Shown: positions 48,001 to 60,348, counted from the stretch's first letter. The stretch: 64,000 nucleotides of DNA from Geosiphon pyriformis (GCA_016748015.1 JAAOMT010000557.1:145494-209493), one strand, 5' to 3'. Notes: generated from the sequence alone by a model not told the origin. A program made the numbers and translations.

Positions 48001-49720
48001 TTGTGTCAGTTCTTCCAATAACTTTCTGGCAGGCATGGTTCGCATTTTTCTTGATTGCAATTTGTCCTTGGGTGGCTCTTTGGCCAATTTCTTTTGGTTT
48101 CATGATGGAGTCTCTATGTCTGCTGTTCTGAATGAGTCACAGTTTCTCAGATTTTTTTCTTTTCTCCAACAGTATGGTGTGGTCTTTGTGAATTAACTTC
48201 GTGATTATCATGGTTTTGTCTTTAATTGGCATACCTTTAAGCATTGGAAAAGATTAAACCTTTGTGGTTCTGTTCCTGAGTGGTTTAAGCTTTCTGTTGT
48301 GTTTCTTGATGGTAAAGGTTTCTCTTTTATTTGTTCCTCAGTTTTGGATAAAGTTTGTTTTTTAAACATTTTTGAATCTAGTGATTTTGTTTCTGTCTGT
48401 GATCGTCTTTTGCAAGTTAGTGCCGACAGTTTGTCAGTATATACAGATGGGTCCCTTAGTAATCTGAGCACAGTTGGTTATAGAGCTGGCACTGCTGCAT
48501 TTTTTGAGGACATTGATTTGGGTTTAGGCATCAGTATGTCAGGTTTGATGTCATCCACTTTGGCGGAGTTGCAGGCTATTGCACTGGCTCTGGAGTGTGT
48601 TCTCTTATTGAGCTTTGTTAAACTGTTTTCAGATAGTCAATTTGCTCTGGATGCCTGTAAGTCTGAATTAGGTCTGGCATGTCCCAACTTTCATAATCAG
48701 TGTTGGGTTAAATGTCATTATATTGTCAATGTTATTTACAGTAAGAATTTAAAGATCAGCTGGCATAAGATTAAAGACCACTCTGGCATTTCAAAGAATG
48801 AGCATGCTGACATAATTGCTGGTGATGCTTCTCTTTCTGGTTAGTATCTTTTTCATTACTTGGGTGAATGCTTCATAGTGGCTAATGGTAGTGTGGTTTT
48901 TGGCAACTTCAGATATTTTGTACATGATATTTATTATTCAGTTTGTTGTATGCATTGGAAGATTGGTTTTGGTTCAAAGTTTTTGGCAGGCAATTTGCTT
49001 TCTGAGATTGACTGGCTCTATTTATCTTTGGTTTGGCACTCTGACTTATATATGGCTGCTGGTTTTACCAGCAGACTCTCAGCTAATGCTTGCTCTTATT
49101 TCATGAAAACTTTACACTACTGGCTGCCAGTTGCTGTTCAGAAGTGTCTTTATAATAGACTATATCCGAGTGTGTTGTGTTTATATTGTGGCAATGTAAA
49201 GGCATCGGATCATGTGTTCTCTTACAAGATTGATAACTCTGTCCGATGTCAGTTGTTGAAATTCTATGTGGACTCCTGGAAGGCAATCTCTGGTTTTTTT
49301 TACTCTTCTTCGAACATATTACAAATGTTGTCTTTATGTGTTTCTGACTCCTCTTTGGCCATAGCTCTTTATAAGAGTTTCGTTTTTAATGATTGGTTTT
49401 ATGAGGCGGTCACCATCTTTCATGATTCCAAAGTTGCTGGTTTGGAGATTGTCAAATTTGTGCACTCTTTTAGTCTTGATTTTAGGAATAATGTCTAGTC
49501 AGTTCGTGTTAAACATTGTGCTTATATAGAGAAAAATAGGTTGATTCTCCTTAATGGTTCAGTTCTTATCTTGGTTTCTAGTTCAGCCTCTGGGTTGTTG
49601 GCTGGAATGATCAAATTGCTTGGCATTGCCAATGCTTTTAGTGTTTGTTTTGGCTTTTGCAAATCTTGTTTGTTTTTTTTAGGTATAAGTGACTCAGTTT
49701 TAGTTTACATAGCTGTATAG
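45034..49720 (+). pseudogene. LINE-4 ORF2 (endonuclease, RT, RNase H, CCHC)
   Basis: About 1,560 codons with over a dozen stops. Endonuclease 45034-45700 (KFATCNVCGMN, GGNFNKNSS with Asp changed to Asn). A linker and pre-RT region 45730-46440. RT: THPIALIETACKIFSKIL, VLQDIRKAYNSVG (motif A near 46985), LDQEE for the usual DQGE (motif B), FIDNTI (motif C near 47338). Post-RT 47451-48196. RNase H 48420-48844 (VYTDGS, STLAELQAIALAL, LFSDSQFALDA, NEHAD). C-terminal zinc motif CLYCGNVKASDHVFSC near 49177-49227. The C-terminus ends ...VYIAV. It serves here as the reference for the other copies. Confidence 0.85.
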
Positions 49721-49870
49721 TGTTGTTCTGATCAGTCCAAATGGCTGGTCACATGTAAAAAGTGCATGATTTACACCTAGTTTAGATTATTTCTTTGATA
49801 TATAGCACTAGGTAGTGTTTGGACCTCATTCGTAAAGCAATAAAAAATAATAATAATAATAATAAGTTAT
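49721..49870 (+). repeat. LINE-family 3' tail with TAA repeats (LINE-4)
   Basis: The best-preserved tail: GGCTGGTCACATGTA, CTAGTTTAGATTATTT, AGCACTAGGTAGTGTTTGGAC, then AATAAAAAATAATAATAATAA. Confidence 0.8.
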
Positions 49871-51710
49871 TATTAAAACCAAAAATAATATTTTTAACAA
49901 ATTTTTTTTTATTATATTATTATTTATAATAGTTGTTAAATTTATTATAAAAAAATTTATGTTTTAATAATAATAAAAAATATAATAAAAAAAACAAAAA
50001 CTTTTTTATGAATTTTTTTTTCTTTAAAAAATTTTAAATATAAGAAAAAAAAGTTTTTTTTAAAATATATTCTGTTTTATTTTTTAATTTTAATTTATTA
50101 TTAAAATTATATTATTATTATTTTTAAGTTTAAAAATGTTTTTAATACTATTATAATTAAAATTAATATTTTAAGAAGAAATTATATTAAATAAAAAACT
50201 TTTAATTATGTAATTAATTTTATTAATTTATATAAAATTTGTATTAAGTTTTACATTTAAAATAATTAATAAATTTATTTATTTAATGTTTTATGTTAAA
50301 ATTATTGTTTTTTTGTGTTTTATTATTTAATTTTTTAATATTATTGAAATTTTAATTTTAAAAATTGTTTTAACTAATTGAATTTATAATTAAACTTATT
50401 AATTTTTTGGTAATTTTAGTTAATTTATTGCTTTTTATTAAAAATAAACTAAATATTAAAACATATTTTTTATTTGTAAAAATTTAAATTAAGTTTTTTA
50501 TTAAAATATTAAAAAAAATAAAAGTTATTTATTAAGTATTAAGTATTAATATAAATAATATTAATTTAAGGATTTAATATTTTTTAAAAGTTGTTTAATT
50601 TTAAATTTAATATTAAAAACCAGAATTTAAATAAGTAAATTTAGTTTAAAAACTAAAAATTTATATTATTTTATAAATAAAGTAAGTAAATTAGAATTGT
50701 TTTTTATATAATAATAAAATATATTTAATATATATTTATATAGTAATATTATAAATTTGAATTTTTAATATTTATAAATATGAATTTTTTGGTATTTAAA
50801 AAAATTTTATTAATAATTTCTGATTATAATATTAATATTAATAATTTTGTTAATTTAAAAATTTAAAGATTAATTTTATAAAGTTTTATTAACTTTTAAC
50901 AAATATAAAATAGTTTTTTTTATAAATAATATTGATTTTTTGTTTTTATAAAAATTGATAATAATAGTTTTTTGTTATGTTTGTTTTATAAAAATTTTTA
51001 AAGTATTTTTATGTTTTTAATTATATCTTTTTTTATGGCTTTTATAAATATATTTTTAATATTATATTAAATTTTTAAATAATTATCTTTGTTTGTAATA
51101 TAAGTAATAAAGCTTTTTAAAAAATAAAAAATAAAAAAACCAAAAAAAACCACAAAAAAATTAATAACTTGTAAATAATTTTGATCAAAAATTATTTTTT
51201 TAAGTTATAAAAATTTTTTCTAGATTTTAGAGTTGACTAAAAATATTGGCCAAAAATAAGTAATTTTAATAATTTAATTGTAAATTTATTGATAATTTGT
51301 ATTTTGGTAAAATGAAATAACAATTTTTATTTTTCAATGTAAACAAATTTCAAAGCTAGTTGTTTTATTGGAATTTTGAACCAAGAATAATAGAGAAAAT
51401 GTTATAATTAATGATTGGCTAATTTATGATGCTAAATTCTGTCGGTATGTGTAAAAAGTGAATTATAGCTAAAATATAAATAAATTAAAAAACAATTAAT
51501 AGATTTAGATTTTGTAGTTTTTAGATTCAGATATTAAATTTAAACTAAACCAAAATGTTAATTTAGAAAAAACATCTATTTATAAAATATGCATTTAAAT
51601 TTGTATTATTTAAATATTCTAAGAATACTAAAATAAATATCTTACCAACATTGAAATTTTTAATTCTAAATTCGAGGAAACTATAGTGACGAGAAAAGTT
51701 CCATTCTACT
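49871..51710. other. AT desert up to the gene island
   Basis: Almost pure A/T to about 51300, then slightly more mixed sequence that probably holds the promoter and leader of the FAM204A-like gene. No repeat ends or frames seen. Confidence 0.6.
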
Positions 51711-52747
51711 ATGAAAGCCAAAAGACAGGATAAAGAATCTGTTGACGAAACGCAGAACATTTTGAAGAAGAAGCAAAAACGTAATATTAAAAAGAAAGAG
51801 AAAAAAAGAAAGTACAAAGAGGCCGAAATAGCTAAGTTGGAAAAAAGTGTTGCTTCTGTTACTTTTACAGGTGAATCTTATTTACTCATTGAGGGGAAGG
51901 TGCCTTTTACTTCAGAAAGGGTTGTATCAAACCCGTTTAAATCTGACGTTTAAAATTTGTATTTAAGCAGAGCTAGAACAAGCGGTCAGTCATTCTGAAA
52001 ATGACAAGCCAAATCTCCATTGCCCAAAGAATCCTTTCGTTAACCCAACTAAAGAAACAAATATTGATTTCCCACAAAGGCCAATCGTTCGCCTAAAAAA
52101 CGAGGAGGCACTTATAAATTACCTACCAATCCCAGTTTCTTCCACCCCTTCCGCTCAACATTCATTACAACCAAAATGGTCTTTTCATGATATCGTTTCA
52201 TCTCTGTCAACAGTGGCTCCTTTACCATCCAGTATTGCCAAATATCTTTTTATGAATGAGCAATTGAAAGGTGTTGATCATGGTAGATTAAATCCAAAGG
52301 TAATTCATCAATTATTTTTAGTGTTCTACGATGTAAATTAATCAACCGTGTATCTTCGATTGGAAAGTGCTCTTTAGAAAAAGAATTAGATAGAGCAGTG
52401 GAAAATGGGGATCTGGCCTTAGCAGGTAAATTAAGTGAAGAGATTTCACAGAGACATTATGAACAGAAAGTACATGAAGCTATCGAGCGAAAAGAGTTTG
52501 CTGAAGCTAGACAGGTACTATTTCTTATTTTATCATTGATTAAATTTATGATTCCAATAATTTAAATTATTTTCTTTGACTTAAGCGGGAGGAAAAGGCA
52601 CGTGCAAATAAGAAACAAAAATTAAAGTGGGGGTGAGTAGTTTTCCAATTTTGCAGTTTTTATATGTTGTCGACAAGATTATTCACCGTTTTGACTTCAA
52701 ATAGTTTTGAGACCAAACAACGATGGGAGACCAAAAGCAACATGTAG
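51711..52747 (+). CDS. FAM204A-like protein (5 exons)
   Basis: Exons 51711-51870, 51971-52299, 52368-52514, 52586-52632 and 52705-52747 join in phase to 241 codons before TAG. All introns are GT-AG, 68-100 bp; the acceptor at 52367 lacks a good pyrimidine tract and is the least certain. The N-terminus is strongly Lys-rich (KKKQKRNIKKKEKKRKYKEA, residues 19-38), a likely nuclear localisation signal. The C-terminal third, LDRAVENGDLALAGKLSEEI followed by KKQKLKWGFETKQRWETKSN, resembles the conserved end of the animal FAM204A family (human protein about 233 residues). That family has no settled function. It is tail-to-tail with the TLDc gene, 152 bp apart. The identification rests on motif memory, not a search. 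Confidence 0.75.
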
Positions 52748-52899
52748 CTATTAGAAAGTGAGATCTTAAAATGCCAAAGTATCTATCAATGGCTTACATG
52801 AAATTTAATAACCAAATATGTCTCGCTAATTGGAAGTCTCATTAGATCGAAATTCAAACATTAAACAAAAGAAAAATCCATTGTTTTATATATCCAATG

Positions 52900-54626
52900 C
52901 TACTTAGGGATGACTTGAAATACTTCATAGTCGTCCAATTTAAAGCCATTTTGTGTATCCTTTTCTTCGTGCCACTTTAAAACCGCTTCAAAATCATCCA
53001 AATCATAGAAAATACATTTCTGGTAGTTATTATGATTATACCAGCAAGATGCAATGATATTGCAGTTATCACCGATGAACAAATCCGAATAAAAGTATGG
53101 GCCATAATCTTGACGGTAAGCAATCGCATTGTTTCTTGAGTGACTACGTGACAATCTAACATTTTTCAAATCTAGTCCATCTCCTAATGAAAATATGAAA
53201 GCGTCTGGGGCGCGCTGATATTGTTCTTGAAAAGATTGTTGATAACTATAGGCAGCAGATCTGGAAGCCCAAGGCGATGATGTGGTGATAGTCTTTAGAC
53301 CCTTGGCTTTTCCTCCCCAATTACTTGGATTATAGCCTCCAACAATTTTTCCAGATCCGCTGATTTTTGCTATCACTAAAGTGTTAGTTACATCAGCGCA
53401 TAGTTCACGGAACACAGCCGCAGCGAATCCATCTCGACTAGCGCGATATATCAATTTAAACTTATATTGATACTGCGATATGATTGGATCTATAGATTCA
53501 TCAATCCACGAAGCGATGAGGGTTGCATGTTTTGGCTTGATAATATTTGATCCAATGGAACCAGAACGAGGAGGCAAAATACTCCTTGGTATTTGTTGAT
53601 GCCCACCTTTGAGATGATATCCAAGGATTTCCTTTCTCATGAACTTGGGCAAGATTTTTTTATAAGGGACCACATACTCAAAGTAATCTTCTCCTGAGAT
53701 GGCAGAATATCTTATAAGAGAAACACATTCATGAAGAGTTTGTTCAAGGGCTATAAAATCGTCTGGGCTCCAAAGAGTTACATCTTTACTAGCGATCTCA
53801 GGTGTGTTGCTGATACCCCACCTCACGAGTGAGTTCCAGATTTCAACCTCTTCCATCCCAAGATCATCACGCTTTAACAAGGCAACTAGTACGGAATCCT
53901 CAAACGAAAGAAAATTTTCAGACTCGAATATTAAGTATGGCTCATCACTTACCATTTTAAGGCAATGATTTTTTAGCTTAGGAAAAGCTTCATCGTGACG
54001 GGTAATTGTGTGTAATAAGGTCACAATATTATGCCGAAGCCATACGGATTTATGTGCAATTAAAAAATCTTGTGCGTGGGTTACTAGTTCAAGAATCTCG
54101 AGTTCGTCAGCTGCAATCAAAAGGTAAAGAATTTCTTGACATGAATATTTCTCCAGGTTTACCAAGCCAATATAAAAGTATCTGTTACGATAATATTATA
54201 GTCAAACAAAATGGATGTTTGAAAGGGGCCATGAAGAACTCATAAATACAAAAGCATAATAAAAACATACTTGAGTATCGCTTCAAAAACACATGGAAGA
54301 ATATTGGGCTTTTTAAAGACGAATAGACCGTCCTCTTTCTTGGCCCATTCTTGGGACAAAGCTCGGCGAAAATAGGGCGAACGAGCTCGTAACAGCAGAG
54401 AATGTGCTTTTATTTTTTTAAAATGTGCTGGAATTTCAGCATCGACGATCTGATTTGGCTTAGAGGTATGTAGAGTGGGTGGAAGGGGAGAAGAGCTATC
54501 TTTTACAAAGCCTGAAGGGCCTGTGGTGCCGTTGGGATCCCCTGCCCATATTACAACATCGTATACGTCTGAGTTTTCTAGCAGAGCTGTTAAATCATAA
54601 ATGAAAGTTTGTGCAAAATTTGCCAT
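52900..54626 (-). CDS. BTB-BACK-TLDc domain protein (2 exons)
   Basis: Exons 54271-54626 and 52900-54181 (89-bp GT-AG intron) give 545 residues. BTB/POZ at about 15-140 (SDVYDVVIW, then IKAHSLLLRARSPYFRRAL, the usual H-x-x-x-L-x-x-x-S-x-x-F pattern), BACK at about 160-290, and TLDc at about 330-541 (ATLIASWID, FKLIYRASRDGFAAAVFRELC, IAKISGSGKIVGGYNP, DAFIFSLGDG, the GPYFYSDLFI block and YEVFQVI). BTB-BACK proteins often bring targets to Cullin-3 ubiquitin ligases; TLDc domains are linked to oxidative-stress protection and V-ATPase binding. The combination is greatly expanded in arbuscular mycorrhizal fungi. The residue-22 to 80 loop, rich in Pro/Ser, is an insertion in the BTB fold. Substrate unknown. 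Confidence 0.9.
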
Positions 54627-54970
54627 AAATTGGTTTGGGTAATAAACTTATTCTAGGACAAGAAAAGCGTGTGCTTAGCCTTTCCAGCTCGCCTACAATG
54701 AAAATTCATTTCTAAGGGACCTGCAGGGGTAATCCCAAACTGCAGGAGATTGTAGTACGATAGCTGGGAGATGACTCGGATGCGTGAGAAAATTTGTGCA
54801 TTTTCTCACGTTCATTTATATATACCACATGATCAGTTCTCGCATTGTCCCCTTTATCAGATACTATAATAAGGTTGCTCCACTAGGACGGTTTTTTTAA
54901 GTGACAATATAAAGCTTGTACGCTATTTAAAGGCAATGGATCACTTCAATTTGTATCTCCTCTTAACAAA
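54627..54970. promoter_or_regulatory. Shared head-to-head promoter region (TLDc / ALDH)
   Basis: 344 bp separate the two start codons. A TATA-like TTTATATATA lies at 54816-54825 and a GC-richer, CpG-containing part at 54680-54790. Dyad-like ATTTTCTCACG / CGTGAGAAAAT words face each other near 54784-54811. No factor site is assigned. Confidence 0.45.
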
Positions 54971-56943
54971 ATGTCCCTAAATAAAGCTGCTCTAAAAGAT
55001 ATATTCCAGGAACTTGATTTAAAGGAAGAAAACTACGGAGTTTACCATGGGAATTGGGAAGGTCATGGTGAAATGGTGGAATCTGTGAGCCCCATTGACG
55101 GAACTATACTTGGTAAAGTCATTATGGTAAGAAAAAAGTAAGTCTACTGAACAATTCATTCAAAGAGAGAATATTCGGTCATTGTCCTAATTTCATATAG
55201 GGAAGCCAAGATGATTTGCAAAAAACTATCTCTAAAGTAGAAGAAGCAAAATTTATATGGAGCCAGGTAAGTTTTGGTTTTGGTATTATTTGAACTTGAT
55301 ATATTCATTAAACTTTTTCTCTTGCGGATGAAAATAAAGGTACCTACTCCCAAACGCGGCGAAATTGTTCGTCAAATGCGAGATGCCCTCAATGCTAAAC
55401 GAGAACCTTTAGGAAAACTTGTTTCCATTGAAATGGGAAAAATTTTGCCAGAAGGAATTGGTGAGGTGCAAGAATATATCGATATGGCGGATTATGCTGT
55501 GGGTCTAAGTAGAATGATAAACGGCCAAATTCTACCTAGCGAACGTAAGGGTTATATAATGGTTCTTTTCTGTATCTTACAATAATCCTAATAAAATTTG
55601 CCTTTTTTCAATGAAGGACCTGGTCATTTCATGTTGGAACAGTGGAATCCTCTTGGAGTAGTAGGTGTCATTACAGCTTTTAATTTTCCGGTTGCGGTTT
55701 ACGGCTGGAATTCTACAATCGCGCTTGTTTGTGGTAACACAGTCTTATGGAAAGGAGCACCCACTACAAATCTTACTTCAGTGGCTGTGACGAAAATTTT
55801 AGCTTCCGTTTTGGAAGAAAATGATCTTCCAGGGGCTATTTGCTCGCTTGTGTGCGGAGGCGCCGACATAGGGGAAGGTATAGCAAAAGATCGTAGAATA
55901 AATTTAGTTAGCTTCACAGGAAGCACTCCAGTTGGCCGAAAAGTTGGAGGGATAGTCCAAGAAAGATTCGGCAAAAGTTTGCTCGAACTGGGCGGAAATA
56001 ACGCGATTATTGTCATGGATGATGCCGACCAAGAGCTTGCGCTTCGATCGGTCTTGTTTGCAGCTGTAGGCACCGCAGGGCAACGTTGTACCACAACCAG
56101 AAGGCTATTTCTCCACTCCCGGATACATGATGAACTTTTGGAAAAATTAAAGAAAGCCTATAAACAAGTGAAAATCGGGAATCCATTAGAATCAGGGGTA
56201 CTATGCGGTCCATTACATACAAAAGCGGCTGTAGACGTATATCGAAAAGGCATTGAAGAGGTCAAAGCACAAGGGGGAACCATAATTTATGGAGGCCAAG
56301 TGATTGATGATAAAAAAGGTAATTATGTGATGCCTACTTTAACTACCATCAAACATAGTGCCCCCATTGTCCAAAAAGAGACGTTTGTACCGATATTACA
56401 TGTAATCATATTTGAGGTTAGTACATAATCAGAAAGAAAGGAAATTTTTGTAAACAGAAAGTTTAAATATTGTTGAATCATTTACCTTACTACAGACCCT
56501 AGAAGAAGCGATCGCGATGAACAACTCCGTTGCACAAGGATTAAGTAGCAGCTTGTTCACCACGAAAATGGAAAACATTTTCAGATGGATCGGGTAAGTT
56601 CAAATCAAAAACATTTTTACCGTTGTTTATTGGTGTATCTCTTATAAAGTTTTCTAAATTTTTAGACCTTCGGGTGCAGATTCTGGAATTGTTAATGTTA
56701 ATGCTCCTACGAATGGCGCTGAAATAGGTGGTGCATTTGGAGGTGAGAAAGAAACAGGTGGAGGTCGTGAAGCGGGATCTGACAGTTGGAAGCAGGTACG
56801 TGTTGGGGTTTTGAGATAGGCGAGTTTTCCGTCAGGGTTCTCAAAATACTTATTTTATAATAAAACAGTATATGCGACGCGCAACGTGCACTATAAATTA
56901 CTCCGGTGCCCTTCCTCTGGCACAAGGGATCAAATTTGAATGA
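54971..56943 (+). CDS. ALDH7A1-type (antiquitin) aldehyde dehydrogenase (7 exons)
   Basis: Exons 54971-55126, 55201-55266, 55340-55544, 55617-56416, 56496-56593, 56666-56795 and 56869-56943 join in phase to 509 residues; all introns are GT-AG, 72-79 bp. The length matches the ALDH7 family (about 510). It has the Rossmann-type cofactor loop [11 protein letters not shown] (242-252), the general base Glu266 in LLELGGNN and the catalytic Cys300 in GQRCTTTRR. The ALDH7 hallmarks are [24 protein letters not shown] and the C-terminal [14 protein letters not shown]. The family oxidises alpha-aminoadipic semialdehyde in lysine catabolism and other aldehydes with NAD+. No N-terminal mitochondrial presequence is evident, so it is probably cytosolic. 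The tail faces SLX1, 208 bp away. Confidence 0.95.
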
Positions 56944-57151
56944 ATCGAACCAATTTGTATAAATTTCCTAAATAAAAGTTTCTGAACTACAGATGTATGC
57001 TTCACGAAAGACATTTATTGAATTCTTCTAAAAATGAGGACATTAGAAAAGGACTCTTAAATAGTCAACTCAAGTGTACAATTATTTCCATAGTCAAAAT
57101 CTTTATGGGTAAAGATATTGTGAGAATACTGTCAAAAATTGATAAATCATA

Positions 57152-58240
57152 TCAGAAACTTTCCTTCTCGTCGTCTTCTTTCTTGGTCTTTTTGATGACT
57201 TCTTTATATGCCAATTGTGCATCAACTCTCTTTTGGCGTTCCAGCTTTTGATATATTAAGTCACCCCACCGAAGTGATTCTTTGCAAATTGGGCAGACAC
57301 CAGATGTGGGCAAACAACATGTGGGATTATTTTCAAGAAATAATTTAGCCAAACAGAAAATATGTGCGGCCATTCTACAAGTGGATCGCGTGCATGTAAG
57401 GTACTCGTCCGCCTTCCGATAGAAATAGCTCCAAGTTACTGAAAGACGAGAGAAAGCCAATAATCAAAGAAATTTGAATACCTCATTCAAAACATCCTTC
57501 TGGCAAACCTTGCACAAGGTATTATTTTTTTGATGAAATTTATAAACCTCCCATTGTTTTTTTTGCAATGTGGCTTAAATAAATTTTAATTGATAGAATT
57601 AACAAAGCAATAAAATTTTCACGATGTATTAATAACCCAATATTATTTTTTAATACCTCGTCCGACCCCATTATCAGTGAACGAAAATGGCATATCTTTA
57701 GTTGGTCCACAGGTAACAAGCATGTGTTGTGGAAGTTTTGTGAAGTCCACAGAAAGGTTTTCGTCGGTAACAATTCGCAGCTTCAATGGCCATTTTTTAA
57801 AATAAACAAAATTCAAAAGCTTTCGAAGGGTTTCTAGTTTACTGCTTAGTAAATAGGCTCCCCTTTTCTTCTTAGAAGGCGAATCAAAGTGACGTGTGTT
57901 CTGTTTTTGCCAATTCCATTCAAACTGAAGAGCTGCTCTGGCTGAAGGGAACCCGTAAACCAATAACACATATTCCCAAGGTCCCTTAGGTCCAGTTTTG
58001 ATCGCACCCATTGTTAGCTCACGATTATGTTGTCGAAGACGACGAATTGGATTTGGTGTGGTGCCTTTTTTGGATGGTTAAAAAAGCAGTCAGTAAAGAA
58101 TTTTAAATTATTCAAATGGATTGCTTTTACCTACCAATGTAAACGTGGTTTCTGTATTCTTCTTTAAGAGAGCGAAGCAGGTAACAACAGTAGAACTCAC
58201 AAATACTTGATTCAGAGCCTTGAGTAGATTCTTTTGCCAT
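57152..58240 (-). CDS. SLX1: SLX1 structure-specific endonuclease subunit (4 exons)
   Basis: Exons 58135-58240, 57657-58064, 57482-57573 and 57152-57403 join in phase to 285 residues (introns 70, 83 and 78 bp, GT-AG). The N-terminal GIY-YIG nuclease (about 14-100) has [25 protein letters not shown] with catalytic Tyr and Arg, and ALQFEWNWQ with the metal-binding Glu. The C-terminal C4HC3 RING-like domain has C192, C195, C206, C211, H216, C219, C239 and C242, followed by WGDLI. SLX1 works with SLX4 to cut Holliday junctions and flaps during DNA repair. The last acceptor is chosen at 57404: the nearer AG at 57439 would leave a 43-bp intron and an immediate TAA, while 57404 keeps frame and zinc spacing. 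Confidence 0.92.
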
Positions 58241-58805
58241 GGTCTTTGGTAGAATAAACCAAGAAAAAAAGGAATCAAAACAAAATCTTATCGTGTTTCT
58301 TTAATTCAACCAATAGGGCGTACTGCAACAAAGTGAACATGTGAGGTCGAATTTATAGATGTAAGGCGAAAAAAAACACCCCCTTTTTTCTTTTTTTTTT
58401 CGCCAATTAAATGCTCTCATTCAAAAAAGATGTATATATTAGTTATTAGTAAACAATGTTTTTTTCAACTATTTTTTTTAATTGTAATAATATATAATTT
58501 TATTGTTGTTACAGTTAAAAATCATAGTTTTTATTAATTAACACATATATTTAACTATTTGTATTTTATATTAATTACTCTATTTTTAAATTGTAATTAT
58601 TAATTTAATTATTAACTTAATTGTTAATTTGATTATTAAATAATAAATTTTTTAGTTATAAAAAACATGTAGTCTATATAATAAATATATTTAATACTTT
58701 TTTATATTATTTATTCTTTTTTTCCAATTTTTTACTTTTAAATATCTAAACATTTATAAATAAAAAATTATTTATTGGTATTTACATATGTTTTTTTCTT
58801 AATTT
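58241..58805. other. SLX1 upstream region and AT-rich spacer
   Basis: The first 150 bp include CCAATAGGGCG near 58309-58320, an inverted CCAAT-box candidate for SLX1, and a T/C tract near 58380-58400. The rest is almost pure A/T without genes. Confidence 0.5.
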
Positions 58806-58955
58806 ATAATATTTTTTTTTTCCATTTAACGAGTGAAGTCCAAATACTGCCTAGTGCAATACATCATATAAATGATCTAAACTAAGTGTGAATCATGTAC
58901 TTTTTACACATAACTAGTCACTCGGACCAATTAGGACAATACTATACACTTATAT
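58806..58955 (-). repeat. LINE-family 3' tail (LINE-5)
   Basis: Minus-strand family tail with CTAGGCAGTATTTGGAC, TTTAGATCATTT and ACTAGTTATGTG words. Confidence 0.75.
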
Positions 58956-60348
58956 AAACAAAAACTTCATCATCTATGCCTAAAAAAAATAAACAAGACT
59001 TACGAAAACCGAAACCAACCCCAATTGCCTTAGCAACACCCAGCAATTCAATCATGTCTGCTGACAACATTGAAGGAAGCCCAGAAATTGAGATAGAAAC
59101 AGATCTATTACATAGAATAAGTCCATTTTTTTCTATAAAAACATGGTGTTTGGCACAAACCAACAAAATATCTTCCCAAAAAACATGACTAAACTCATGT
59201 ACAAAGGCCACAATGTTCTGACTCGCCACTTTGGAATCCTTAAAAACAGAGACAGACTCATGAAACCAATCCTTGAAAACAAAACTCTTGTACAGAGCAG
59301 TGCTGACCAAAACATCAGACAAACAAGTGAACAACAGCTGCGAGACAACTGAAAAAAAACAATCCAGACCAGATTGCACTCTCCAAGCTGATGCATAAGA
59401 GTCTAACAAATGTGCATGATCATCGGCATCAAACAAACAAGAAAAAACATGGTTTAAAACTTTGACATCACTATAGAACAAACACACTACACTAAGGTAA
59501 TTCTTGTCATAAAGCTGTTTATGCATGGCAACAGGGAGTTGAAAGTGCAATCCCTTTATAAAATACGTCCGGAAGCCAGAAGTCCACTTGCTAATAAAGC
59601 CAGCAATCATGTGAGAATCCAAATGCCATACCAATGAAGATCTGAACCAATCAATATCTGCATGCAGACTGTTTACTATCACTTGCAAACCAGAACCAAT
59701 TTCCCAATGTGCATAATGAACTGACTGAAAAACATCCTAAACAAAATGCCTAGAATTACTAGAAATGGCAGCACCATCAATCCTAAGATAGTGTTTATTG
59801 ATAGAATGGAGCAGAGTCCAGCTAAAGAGAGCCACAGCTCTGGCCAACTCATCCACACACTTATTGTCCAAAACACCTGAATAATCTTCAATCTTATACT
59901 AATTAACATTCAAATTCTTACTATGAACGACATTTACAATGTGGTAATGTTCAATCCAATACTGATTTCTAAAATCTGAGCAAACCAAATCCAATTTTAA
60001 CTTGCAAGCATCCAAAGCCGCTTGACTGTCTGAAAACAAATTGATTGAGTGAGAAAGAAAGACACACTCGAGAGCTAGAGCAATGGCTTGCAACTTTGTC
60101 AAGGTAGAAGACATCAAACCAGAAACTCCCATCTCCAAACCCATACCAATGTTCTCAAAAAAAACAGCAGTCTCAGCTTTCATATTAACAGACCCCAAGC
60201 TACTCAAAGATCCATCCGTATAGACAGAAAGACAACCAACATTAAAGCACAACAAATTGGCACTAACAGCACTAAACCCACAAAAATGAAGAATGTTTGA
60301 AGAGCTATTATCATCCAAAGGCAAGGAATAGACAGAAAAAGAGGACAC
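58942..60348 (-). pseudogene. LINE-5 RNase H and C-terminal zinc domain
   Basis: RNase H at 59899-60348 shows VYTDGSLSSLGSVN, STLTKLQAIALAL (the catalytic Glu of LINE-3 and LINE-4 is Lys here, as in LINE-A) and LFSDSQAALDACK. After a broken stretch, 58942-59688 (248 open residues) carries the C-terminal region. In its zinc motif, CLFYSDVKVLNHVFSC, one Cys of the CX2C pair is Tyr. The C-terminus ends ...EVFVYISV before the tail. Confidence 0.8.

Larger units (their letters stand above)
42941..49870 (+). mobile_element. LINE-4, most complete LINE copy
   Basis: About 6.9 kb with short leader, ORF1, ORF2 and the 3' tail ending in about seven TAA units. The APE endonuclease, RT and RNase H together with a TAA-type tail fit the I-like group of LINEs. 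It still carries many stops. Confidence 0.85.

Noticed and set aside
52977-53162. Small minus-strand ORF within the TLDc gene, and similar short frames on the opposite strand elsewhere
   Set aside because: They overlap real coding exons in other frames and show no independent homology.
57152-57460. Separate small RING-type gene
   Set aside because: The open frame continues upstream by splicing into the GIY-YIG exons of SLX1, with matching phase.
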